Shown here piece after piece: positions 6,955-14,301 of a DNA stretch of 64,000 nucleotides (positions are counted from its first letter, which is position 1; each line of letters begins with the position of its first letter). The translations under genes and the position numbers were made by a program. Origin of the DNA: a virus; the IMG/VR virus record IMGVR_UViG_3300048694_001252, positions 1 to 64,000 of that record; one strand, given 5' to 3'. The notes beneath the pieces were generated by a model, which worked only from the letters and a program-made list of their open reading frames with translations, made no database searches and was not told the DNA's origin.

Positions 6955-7909
6955 AGTGATCAGTTACCTGGCCACTCTGCCCCGGGGACGGACCGCCGAG
7001 ACTTTGGCCAAAAATCGACTCAAGGCCGACACGCTGCGCTACTTTGCCGAAGGTGTAAATCGCCTGGGTGACACGGGCGTGATTTCTGAAAGCACCGAGT
7101 GGCAGCCCGCAGATGTGGCCGTGATCCTGGGTTGGGTGCATGAACGTAGCAAAACATCCGCGCATCTGGAACTGCGACGCTCAATCCTGGAGCAACAGGC
7201 CCAACATGGTGGTCGCACCATAATTGCAGACAGCAATCTTTTTCTCTATCGAGACACCACCAATCCCGGCTATTGGCTGCGCTACAGTTATGATAACGTG
7301 TTTCCAGGGCTGGGCGAATATTGTGACCAGGATCCTGACCCCCAACGTTGGGCCCAGGTGCAACAACACTTGGGCGTACAGTTACGCGATTGGCGGCGCC
7401 AAGGCAATCATGTGCTGATTTGTCTACAGCGCGACGGTGGCTGGAGCATGGGTGGACGCGATGTGGCACATTGGGCTCTCAAGATGGTGGCCGAAATCCG
7501 GGGCTATAGCGATCGTCCCATACGCATACGAGCACATCCGGGCGACAAAGGTGCTGTGAAATATTGCGAGCGCATGCGGAAACTGTTGACGGCACGCCGT
7601 GTACGCGATGTGAGTTTCAGCATGGCCAGTCATAGCCTCATGCAAGATCTAGATCAGTGCTGGGCTGTGGTCAACCACAATTCGAGCCCGGCCGTGGCTG
7701 CTGCGATCGAAGGCGTGCCCATATTCCTGACCGATGCTGATCACAGTCAGGCCAACGAAGTGGCCAATAGAGATTTCTCGCTCATAGAAAATCCCCAACT
7801 GTTTGATCGTGACGCATGGGTCCGGCGCCTGGCTCAGTTTCACTGGAGCCATCAAGAACTACAACAGGGTCTCTGTTGGAATCATATGCGTAAATGGGCA
7901 CAACCATGA
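6944..7909 (+). CDS. Glycosyltransferase-like protein, copy 2 of a three-member family (321 aa)
   Basis: ATG 6944 overlaps the previous stop by 11 nt. Paralogue of its neighbours: VLICLQRDGGWSMGG, DRPIRIRAHPGDK, AVVNHNSSPAVAAAIEGVP, then ANRDFSLIENPQLFDRDAW and a WSHQEL tail match the same order in the genes at 6142 and 9490. The HPG-containing loop and the NSSxAVxAxxEGVP motif are what one expects in capsule-polysaccharide-type GT-B transferases. Longer N terminus than copies 1 and 3. Coupled to the GT-A gene downstream by ATGA. Confidence 0.65.
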   Translation: MALRVISYLATLPRGRTAETLAKNRLKADTLRYFAEGVNRLGDTGVISESTEWQPADVAVILGWVHERSKTSAHLELRRSILEQQAQHGGRTIIADSNLFLYRDTTNPGYWLRYSYDNVFPGLGEYCDQDPDPQRWAQVQQHLGVQLRDWRRQGNHVLICLQRDGGWSMGGRDVAHWALKMVAEIRGYSDRPIRIRAHPGDKGAVKYCERMRKLLTARRVRDVSFSMASHSLMQDLDQCWAVVNHNSSPAVAAAIEGVPIFLTDADHSQANEVANRDFSLIENPQLFDRDAWVRRLAQFHWSHQELQQGLCWNHMRKWAQP

Positions 7910-8703
7910 TCGAAGTAATCACCAGCGTAAACGAGTACTACTGGAATCTCATAGGTCGAGACTGCGTGGAATCTTGGTTGGCACACTGGAGCGACCAGTT
8001 CCGGCTCACAGTGTATGTGGAAGATTTCCGTCTGCCCATACAGAATGATCGCATCAGCGAGATTGGGTTTGATCAGCTGGATCCGGATTATGCCCAGTTT
8101 CAACGCGAAAATTTCAATGCCAGCACCAAGCGGTTTGCCAAAAAAGCCTACTGTGTGATGCATGCCATGCGGCACAGCACCAGTGCCTGGGTGATATGGC
8201 TAGATGCAGATGTGATCACGCAACAGGACCTGGGCTGGCCGCAATGGCACACGCTGCTGAATCCGCAGTGGTTAGCCACTTATATGGGCGTGATCTATCA
8301 ACTGGATAAACAAGGGAAACCTGGTATATGGCTAGTACCCGAAACCGGAATATTTGCTGTGAATCGACAACACAGCGATTTTAACTGCTTCCGTGGCGAA
8401 TATGAGCGACGATATCATCAGAGAGATAGTCAAGGTCTCAGGAGATTCTATGACAACGACGTGTTTGGTGCGGCAATACGATCAGTACCCACGGCTCCGG
8501 TCCTGGATCTCTGCGGAGGATTTGCCAAGGCCTATAAAACTCCGCTGCGACATACAGTGTTAGGTCCCTATCTCACACACTACAAGGCCAAACACAGCAA
8601 GGCCGAATACCTATTACCTAGCGTTGATTCCAATAGGATTCAGAGCGTGGACGCAGGAGATCCTTTGTCTGGCTGCGACCCTGATCCTTTCTCCGACCCT
8701 TGA
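7906..8703 (+). CDS. GT-A glycosyltransferase-like protein (265 aa)
   Basis: ATG 7906 overlaps the previous stop as ATGA; an ATG at 7894 is the alternative. AKKAYCVMHAMRHS followed by WVIWLDADVITQQDL (DxD at about residues 98-100) is the donor-sugar/metal site of a GT-A fold. The gene converging from the right (8618-9436) is a clear paralogue (SHKVYAVCHAAQN, VLFWMDADMVCHS). The last 86 nt overlap that gene's 3' end, so the C-terminal tail (PLSGCDPDPFSDP) may be a read-on extension. Substrate unknown. Confidence 0.68.
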   Translation: MIEVITSVNEYYWNLIGRDCVESWLAHWSDQFRLTVYVEDFRLPIQNDRISEIGFDQLDPDYAQFQRENFNASTKRFAKKAYCVMHAMRHSTSAWVIWLDADVITQQDLGWPQWHTLLNPQWLATYMGVIYQLDKQGKPGIWLVPETGIFAVNRQHSDFNCFRGEYERRYHQRDSQGLRRFYDNDVFGAAIRSVPTAPVLDLCGGFAKAYKTPLRHTVLGPYLTHYKAKHSKAEYLLPSVDSNRIQSVDAGDPLSGCDPDPFSDP

Positions 8704-9436
8704 GATGATCCAGATAGGCTCCCCAGGCCGTATTGATCAGGGGGTGACCTTCACCGCGTATGAGACCCTGGCTCCAGTTCCATAATCGCCAATTGGGATG
8801 ATCGGCCTTGACTTCGTCGCGAGTTTGATCAAACACCCAGCAGTCATTCCATTCGGTCATGGTCATGAGTCGTCCAGAATCATAGGCCCGCTGGAATTCT
8901 GTCAACCACAAGCGTGTGGTGGTGTCCCGGAGATTGATACCGTAAAGTCCGCACTCAGTAAACTTGCGTTCACGACCCAGATAAGCCAAACCTACCTCGG
9001 GTGGCATCTGACTGGCTATGAAATCCAGTGTGATGGGGCTGTGGCAAACCATGTCAGCATCCATCCAGAACAGCACATCAGCATCAGTGTTCTGCGCAGC
9101 ATGACATACCGCATAAACCTTGTGGCTGAATCTTATGGCATCCCAACGAAAGCCCAGGCCCGGCGCCTTGCCTTTGCGATCGGGCTCACCCAGGGCCACT
9201 TCGCCACGTGCTCTGGGATCTGATTGCCACCTCTGTTTGAATCGTACTAGATTGGGTACAGAGTCATGCAGATCGCGTACCACGAGATTGGCAGCCAATT
9301 GTGAGACCGCGCAGTCCTGTGGATATACATAGAGGGTAACAGCGCGGGGCCAATTCATCAAGAAAGTATCAATCATGCGACTGGCATAGACTTGATAGCC
9401 CTGGGCATGAAAAGTAGTAACAACAGCAAAGGTCAT
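8618..9436 (-). CDS. GT-A glycosyltransferase-like protein, paralogue in opposite orientation (272 aa)
   Basis: Starts at ATG 9436 (MTFAVVTTFHAQGY); the in-frame TTG at 9448 is less likely. FSHKVYAVCHAAQNTDADVL and FWMDADMVCHS give the DxD site near residues 129-131 and match the gene at 7906-8703 in both motif and spacing. ERKFTECGLYGINL and WNDCWVFDQTRDE follow. Overlaps the converging paralogue by 86 nt at the 3' ends. Function beyond sugar transfer unknown. Confidence 0.68.
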   Translation of the reverse strand: MTFAVVTTFHAQGYQVYASRMIDTFLMNWPRAVTLYVYPQDCAVSQLAANLVVRDLHDSVPNLVRFKQRWQSDPRARGEVALGEPDRKGKAPGLGFRWDAIRFSHKVYAVCHAAQNTDADVLFWMDADMVCHSPITLDFIASQMPPEVGLAYLGRERKFTECGLYGINLRDTTTRLWLTEFQRAYDSGRLMTMTEWNDCWVFDQTRDEVKADHPNWRLWNWSQGLIRGEGHPLINTAWGAYLDHLKGRRKDQGRSQTKDLLRPRSESYWNQR

Positions 9437-9477
9437 GCTATGATCCAAACATTTAGTAGGTGCAGCATTTTGATAAC

Positions 9478-9483
9478 TATTTA
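9478..9483 (-). promoter_or_regulatory. Late-promoter box TAAATA
   Basis: AGTAAATAGT on the minus strand, 41 nt before ATG 9436, with a GGA ribosome site in between. It lies in the 53-nt divergent gap to the gene at 9490. Confidence 0.5.
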
Positions 9484-9489
9484 CTCATT

Positions 9490-10317
9490 ATGCGTATCGG
9501 TGTTTTCGATCAGTGGGGTGCCCAAAACAGCCAGTCAGTATGGCCTGCACTCTATCAGGGCATCGCAAGATTGGGTCACAGCGCAGTCAGCCATGACTGG
9601 GATGCAGACATGGCTGTGATATGGAGTCTGGTCTGGTCAGGACGCATGCGCTCAAATCAACAGGTGTGGCAGCATTATAGACAGCGCAGCCGGCCAGTCT
9701 TGGTCATAGAAGTAGGCACCTTGTGCCGTGGACATACTTGGAAACTGGGCATAAATGGCCTGGGTAGCGGGGCATTTTGGGGTCGTGAACAAGATCCACT
9801 GCGACCCCAGCGCATGGCGGTGCAACTCCGGCCCTGGCGCGAACCCGGCAGTGACGTCGTGATTGTGCTACAGCGCGATGACAGTGAGCAGTGGCAGGGA
9901 CTGCCACCCACAGCTGAGTGGCTTATGCAAGTGATTGCCAATTTGCGTCAATATACCGATAGACCCATACACATCAGGCCACATCCACGTCGAGCCACGC
10001 CCGATATTCCAGGCGTTATAGTAGACCGACCACAACGATCCGCGGGCACCTATGACGATTATGATCTGGATACCAGCCTGAGTCGGGCCTGGGCTGTGAT
10101 CAATGTCAACAGTGGTGCTGGAGTCAATGCGGTCATACGCGGCACGCCACTGTTCGCCCATGCGTCTAGCCTGGCAGCGCCCGTGGCCGGACTAGATTGG
10201 AGTCAAATTGAGCAACCGCGCAGGCCCGATCGCGACCAGTGGTTCCAGTACCTGTGTCATACCGAGTGGACTCTACCGGAAATCGCATCAGGTCAGGCCC
10301 TGACCCGATTGCTCTAG
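9490..10317 (+). CDS. Glycosyltransferase-like protein, copy 3 of a three-member family (275 aa)
   Basis: ATG 9490 (MRIGVFDQWGAQNS). Shares with the genes at 6142 and 6944: VVIVLQRDDSEQW, DRPIHIRPHPRR, AVINVNSGAGVNAVIRGTP, GLDWSQIEQPRRPDRDQW. The N-terminal domain begins like a GT-B Rossmann half. It is separated from the other two copies by the convergent GT-A pair. The stop abuts that of the dehydratase on the other strand (tail to tail, no spacer). No ribosome site was recognised upstream. Confidence 0.65.
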   Translation: MRIGVFDQWGAQNSQSVWPALYQGIARLGHSAVSHDWDADMAVIWSLVWSGRMRSNQQVWQHYRQRSRPVLVIEVGTLCRGHTWKLGINGLGSGAFWGREQDPLRPQRMAVQLRPWREPGSDVVIVLQRDDSEQWQGLPPTAEWLMQVIANLRQYTDRPIHIRPHPRRATPDIPGVIVDRPQRSAGTYDDYDLDTSLSRAWAVINVNSGAGVNAVIRGTPLFAHASSLAAPVAGLDWSQIEQPRRPDRDQWFQYLCHTEWTLPEIASGQALTRLL

Positions 10318-11286
10318 CTATTTCAATCGATTGATATCGGCATCCACCATGTCGCGTACTAGGCTACGGAAGTCGCTGCGTGGCTGCCAACCCAAGAGTT
10401 CTCTGGCACGACTGCTATTGCCGCAGAGACTGTGTAATTCCGCAGGACGCTTGAATCGAGGATCAGACGATACGTATTGACTCCAGTGAGGTAATCCCAC
10501 GTAGCTGAACGCTTCTTGCAAGAACTCGCGTATGGTATGCTGTTCGCCTGTGGCCACCACATAGTCTCGAGCTTCCGGCTGCTGTAGCATCAACCACATG
10601 GCCTCCACATAGTCCTGCGCATGCCCCCAGTCGCGTTGCGAATCAAGATTGCCCAGCGTGAGCCGATCGGACAAGCCTAAACGAATACGCGCCACACCGT
10701 CGGTGATTTTGCGTGTGACAAAATCTCGTCCGCGCAAGGGACTTTCGTGATTGAACAGTATACCCGAACAGGCATAGAGTCCATAGCTTTCGCGGAAGTT
10801 CACTGTGATCCAATGCGAATACAGTTTGCTCACACCATAGGGACTGCGCGGGTGGAATGGCGTTGATTCGTCCTGCTGCCCCCCGGTGCTGTTGCCATAC
10901 ATTTCCGATGTAGATGCCTGATAAAAGCGAGTGTCGGCACTGTGCTGCCGTATGGCATTGAGTATGTTGAGCGGACCCATGCAGTTCACTTCCGTCGTGA
11001 GCTTGTTTAGGTCCCAACTCACACCCACAAAACTCTGGGCTGCTAGATTGTAGAACTCTCGTGGACGTATCTGACGCACAAGATGATTCATGCAGCCATC
11101 ATCTGTGATGTCACCCGTGATCAATTCCACATCGTTTTCGATGCCTAGCCAGGCGAGATTTTCTAGATTGGGGTTACTGTAGCGTTTGATCAGACCATAT
11201 ACCCGATAACCACGCTCCAGCAACAGACGAGCTAGATAGGGACCATCCTGTCCGGTCATGCCGGTCACAAATGCAGTGGGTTTCAT
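10318..11286 (-). CDS. gmd: GDP-mannose 4,6-dehydratase
   Basis: Short-chain dehydrogenase that converts GDP-mannose to GDP-4-keto-6-deoxymannose, the first step towards GDP-fucose, GDP-rhamnose or GDP-perosamine. NADP-binding GMTGQDG at 9-15 (GxxGxxG), STSEMYG at 125-131 with S127/E128 of the triad, YGVSK at 150-154, and FNHESPLRGRDFVTRKI typical of Gmd. Length 322 aa is slightly short but complete. A strong AAAGGAG ribosome site precedes ATG 11286. With the cupin fusion and transferases it supports a phage-encoded deoxyhexose pathway; no reductase or epimerase for the next step is in the window. Confidence 0.92.
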   Translation of the reverse strand: MKPTAFVTGMTGQDGPYLARLLLERGYRVYGLIKRYSNPNLENLAWLGIENDVELITGDITDDGCMNHLVRQIRPREFYNLAAQSFVGVSWDLNKLTTEVNCMGPLNILNAIRQHSADTRFYQASTSEMYGNSTGGQQDESTPFHPRSPYGVSKLYSHWITVNFRESYGLYACSGILFNHESPLRGRDFVTRKITDGVARIRLGLSDRLTLGNLDSQRDWGHAQDYVEAMWLMLQQPEARDYVVATGEQHTIREFLQEAFSYVGLPHWSQYVSSDPRFKRPAELHSLCGNSSRARELLGWQPRSDFRSLVRDMVDADINRLK

Positions 11287-11334
11287 ACCATCTCCTTTGG
11301 AGTATGTATGAAAGAATCAGTTGCGTGACTAGAT

Positions 11335-11787
11335 TTAGACCCGAATATCTTCCATGCCGGCCGTGCGCAACCTAACGATATGACCCAGTTGCCACTGTTT
11401 GGTATCCAGACCTTTCATGATACCCAGCCAGCGATTGCGCAACAGAGCTACTTCGTTGATGATAGTTTCGTGATCCACCACTTCGTCCTCACCGTCCACG
11501 TACTTTTCAGCGTCACGGCTGGTTAGCGCTCGAGCATAGCCTTCCAGATACTTCTTGAAGTGCTGACGGCGTATCCGCCTCAGCTGGATGTTCAGGTAGT
11601 TGAGCACCGCTTCAATCTCTTGCAGCTGATTGAAACGATGCTCGGTCACACCCGGAAGCTCTTTGATGTTGGTTTCCACGTGACCTGAGATACGGCATTC
11701 CTGTCTTGCACCTTCTAGCTCATTTTCGTAATGGGCTATAAAGTCAGGGATGGCACCCAGGCTCGCGACAATACGGCTATACCACAT
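11335..11787 (-). CDS. uvsY: UvsY-like recombination mediator
   Basis: Loads the UvsX recombinase onto gp32-covered ssDNA. The C-terminal part ALLRNRWLGIMKGLDTKQW followed by HIVRLRTAGMEDIRV aligns in layout with the end of T4 UvsY (WGILLDFCSGALDAIKSRG...HIQDMRAFEAG). 150 aa against 137 in T4. The ATG shares bases with the stop of the 82-aa gene (TGATG), and uvsX is two genes upstream, the order known in cyanophages. Basic RLRRIRRQHFKK fits ssDNA binding. Confidence 0.8.
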   Translation of the reverse strand: MWYSRIVASLGAIPDFIAHYENELEGARQECRISGHVETNIKELPGVTEHRFNQLQEIEAVLNYLNIQLRRIRRQHFKKYLEGYARALTSRDAEKYVDGEDEVVDHETIINEVALLRNRWLGIMKGLDTKQWQLGHIVRLRTAGMEDIRV

Positions 11788-12035
11788 CAGTGATCCTGAT
11801 CCTCGTCATCAAAATCCTCATCTTCGACGTAGTCATCATCCTCGGCGTCGTCAAGGTGTGCTGCTAGAGCCTCTTTCATGTCGGGATCACTACCAAATGC
11901 CGCACGTATGTCAGCGGCATCAAGATCATGATCGATCATGACACTGAGCACCGTGTCAGCTGCTTCGGCACGATCGTGCGGATTCACATAGCGTTTGATC
12001 TCGCTCCAGATGTCGGCTACCAATTGTTCACTCAT
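11787..12035 (-). CDS. Small acidic protein between uvsX and uvsY (82 aa)
   Basis: Unknown. Residues 1-55 are helical (IWSEIKRYVNPHDRAEAADTV), residues 60-82 almost entirely Asp/Glu. A protein of this size and pattern sits between uvsX and uvsY in cyanomyoviruses. The acidic tail may mimic DNA or bind gp32/UvsY, but this is inference. Start overlaps the uvsX stop by 4 nt, so translation is coupled. Confidence 0.75.
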   Translation of the reverse strand: MSEQLVADIWSEIKRYVNPHDRAEAADTVLSVMIDHDLDAADIRAAFGSDPDMKEALAAHLDDAEDDDYVEDEDFDDEDQDH

Positions 12036-13093
12036 TCTGCTTCCTCCTCTGTGACATCGGTACTTACCTCAGTACGGAGATTTGCAAAATCTGCCATGAG
12101 TCGATCCAGACAACCTTCTTCGTTGCTTTCCCAGGCCTTGCGGAACAGTTTGGTAACTTCCCCGGTGCTACTCACAAACATCAGCCTATTGCCGTCTTTC
12201 TTGAGGATGTTTTTCTTCTCGGCCAGATCCACCAGTCCCGAGTAAGGGTTCATCCCAGTTTCGTACGGTATCTTGACCTGCACACCTTCAAAGGGTTTGG
12301 CATAGCGTGTTTTCATGACCTTGCAGGCAGCGCGGATACCCATGACATCCGAGATCTTGTTGCCATCCTCATCTTCCTTGAGCTTGAGCTTCTTCATGGC
12401 CACCACGATCGAGCTGGCATAGATAAAGCCTTGTCCGCCCGAGATCTTGTCATCGGGATCAAACATGTCTTGGCTGGCATAGGTATGGTTGGTACACACC
12501 AGGCCCACATTGTAGTTGCCAAACATGTTGACACAGTTACGAACCAGGGCCGTGAGCGCCTTGGGTTTGCGCCCAAGATCACCTTTCATGTCACCGGCTT
12601 CAAACTGGTTGATGTCCGTGGGTGTGAGCAGCATGCCCAGGCTGTCAATCACGAACAACACCTTGGGACGCTCGCCATCGGGCAGGGCCTTGTAGTCGGT
12701 CATGAATGTGCTGATGGTCTTGGCCACGTCGTCAATCATGCTCATACTAAGTTTGAGCAGTTTGCTTTCGCTGGTATCTACACCCAAGGCCGTGAGCCAG
12801 GCTTCGTCTAGTGCGTTCTCGCTGTCCACCAGCACAACAAAGATTCCCTGCTCTTGGGCGTTCTTGATAATGTTACCGGAACAGATGTAGCTCTTGCCCG
12901 CGCCTGATTCACCCGCAAACACCGCGACCTTGCCCAGCGGAATACCGCGAGTAAAGTCACCGGATATCAAGTAGTTGAGGGCGTAGTTGCCGGTCGAGAT
13001 CCAGTCTGTGGGATCATTGAAACCGATGGTGAGTCCATCGATTGATTTGGTTATTTCCTTGCGGAAACGTGAAACGTCAAAGGGTTTTCCCAT
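12032..13093 (-). CDS. uvsX: UvsX, RecA-like recombinase
   Basis: ATP-dependent strand-exchange protein driving recombination-dependent replication and repair. Walker A GESGAGKS at 61-68, Walker B VLFVIDS at 145-151, VLVDSENALDEAW carrying the catalytic Glu near 92, and the L1/L2 DNA-binding region around TNHTYASQDMFDPDDKISGG near 202-221. 353 aa, usual for T4-like UvsX. AGGTG lies before ATG 13093. First gene of the uvsX-82 aa-uvsY unit, directly after the gp32 terminator, so it relies on read-through or a promoter I cannot see. Confidence 0.95.
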   Translation of the reverse strand: MGKPFDVSRFRKEITKSIDGLTIGFNDPTDWISTGNYALNYLISGDFTRGIPLGKVAVFAGESGAGKSYICSGNIIKNAQEQGIFVVLVDSENALDEAWLTALGVDTSESKLLKLSMSMIDDVAKTISTFMTDYKALPDGERPKVLFVIDSLGMLLTPTDINQFEAGDMKGDLGRKPKALTALVRNCVNMFGNYNVGLVCTNHTYASQDMFDPDDKISGGQGFIYASSIVVAMKKLKLKEDEDGNKISDVMGIRAACKVMKTRYAKPFEGVQVKIPYETGMNPYSGLVDLAEKKNILKKDGNRLMFVSSTGEVTKLFRKAWESNEEGCLDRLMADFANLRTEVSTDVTEEEAE

Positions 13094-13100
13094 AATTCAC

Positions 13101-13139
13101 CTGAAAAAGAAAGAACTGCGGGGTGGTTAGCCCCGCAGT
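13101..13139 (-). terminator. Rho-independent terminator after gp32
   Basis: On the minus strand a perfect 9-bp stem (ACTGCGGGG / CCCCGCAGT, 13139-13131 with 13123-13115), 7-nt loop, then a T-rich run with five Ts. It follows the gp32 stop by about 12 nt and precedes uvsX, probably limiting downstream expression relative to gp32. Confidence 0.85.
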
Positions 13140-13150
13140 ATGCGTCAATG

Positions 13151-14167
13151 TTACTGCGTCTTTTGACGAGCCCGGATCATGGCCAGGATGTCCTGGGCGC
13201 TCTGACCACCGCCACCTGCTGCGGCTGCTGCGGGTTTCTTCACAGGCTCGGCTGCGGCCGGAGCCTCATCGGCATCAAAGGGCGGGTCATCTGCTGCGGG
13301 TGCTGCCGATGATGCCGGTGCTGCCTGAGCTGCCCGAGCTGCAGGTGCGCTCTCGCTGGCTGCAGGTGCCGAACTGCCCGGTGCTGCCACTCCCGCGGGG
13401 CGGAAATACTGACCCCAGCGTTCGGCATCATAGGGCTGTCCATCGACCGAAGCCTCGAACATCTCTTTGATGACCCGGAGTTCGACTTCACCGGGGCGCT
13501 TGGGCAGGAACGTGCTGAGATCATAGAGACCATATTTTTCAATGGCCGCTTGTTCCTCGGCTGTGAGAGCCGATTCCTTGCGACTCCATTTGCTGGTGTT
13601 GTAGTCAGCAAAGCCGCCTTTCATGGTCTTGGTGATAGTGAAATCCAAGCCACGCATGACGTCGGTGGGCAGTTCTTCCAGCTCGGGATCCATCAGGGCC
13701 GATTTGATGATTTGGAAGATCTGGGGGCCGATGATAAAGCGTCGGATGGGATTTTCCGGGCACTTGTCATCGCTCAAGGGGTTTTTGCGGACGAAGCCTT
13801 GGAAAAGATAGCTGCGCTTTTTCCAATACTTACGACCCATGTCTTCAAGGCTCTTGTCCTTGAACCAGTTGCGTACTTCTGCCAAGATCGGGCAAGCATC
13901 GCCCCACATTTCCACACAGGGCACTTGGACCATGACCTGTTTGGTTTCTGCTTCGCCTTTGACGCCGGCAAAGGGCAAGCGGATCATGGCCCGTTCGACC
14001 CAGAAAAATGTGTTTTTGCTGTTGCCGTCAGCTAGGAAACGGAATGATGCGGATTGACCTTCTTCCATGTTCCAGTGGGGATAAATGGAATTGTCGCCGC
14101 CTTGTGAATTACCACCTTTTGTTTCTGCTGCCTGTAGACGCTGCCTAATTTCTGCTAAAGATGCCAT
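13151..14167 (-). CDS. 32: gp32 single-stranded DNA-binding protein
   Basis: Cooperative ssDNA binder at the fork, partner of UvsX/UvsY. FWVERAMIRLPFAGVK (55-70), QVPCVEMWGDACPI (81-94) and AEVRNWFKDKSLEDMG, then FIIGPQIFQIIKSALMD, match the cyanophage gp32 core closely. C84 and C92 lie where the zinc subdomain of T4 gp32 is, but the full His-Cys3 set is not obvious. Residues about 245-325 are an Ala/Pro-rich linker, longer than in T4. Own terminator downstream and a long leader with repeats upstream suggest strong, separately regulated expression. Confidence 0.93.
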   Translation of the reverse strand: MASLAEIRQRLQAAETKGGNSQGGDNSIYPHWNMEEGQSASFRFLADGNSKNTFFWVERAMIRLPFAGVKGEAETKQVMVQVPCVEMWGDACPILAEVRNWFKDKSLEDMGRKYWKKRSYLFQGFVRKNPLSDDKCPENPIRRFIIGPQIFQIIKSALMDPELEELPTDVMRGLDFTITKTMKGGFADYNTSKWSRKESALTAEEQAAIEKYGLYDLSTFLPKRPGEVELRVIKEMFEASVDGQPYDAERWGQYFRPAGVAAPGSSAPAASESAPAARAAQAAPASSAAPAADDPPFDADEAPAAAEPVKKPAAAAAGGGGQSAQDILAMIRARQKTQ

Positions 14168-14187
14168 AGTAGTTTTCTCCTAAAAAA

Positions 14188-14229
14188 GTTGCCTATGTTT
14201 GTTGCCTATCTAAATTTAGATCGTTGCCT
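14188..14229 (-). repeat. Triple AGGCAAC repeat in the gp32 leader
   Basis: Three AGGCAAC copies on the gp32 strand (14229-14223, 14207-14201, 14194-14188), with a palindrome ATCTAAATTTAGAT between the first two, and the AGGAG ribosome site 10-15 nt after the last. T4 gp32 represses its own mRNA by binding its leader; these repeats are a candidate equivalent operator. Confidence 0.45.
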
Positions 14230-14235
14230 GTGACA

Positions 14236-14275
14236 CAAACAAAAAGGCGCATCACTGAAACAGTATATGCGCCTT
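14236..14275 (-). terminator. Rho-independent terminator after the 721-aa gene
   Basis: On the minus strand AAGGCGCAT pairs with ATGCGCCTT (14275-14267 with 14252-14244). The loop contains an extra ACTG/CAGT pair, and the stem is followed by TTTTTGTTTG. Lies between the stop at 14302 and the gp32 leader. Confidence 0.85.
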
Positions 14276-14301
14276 GAATGTCAGTGTCAATGTTATTTAG
14301 T

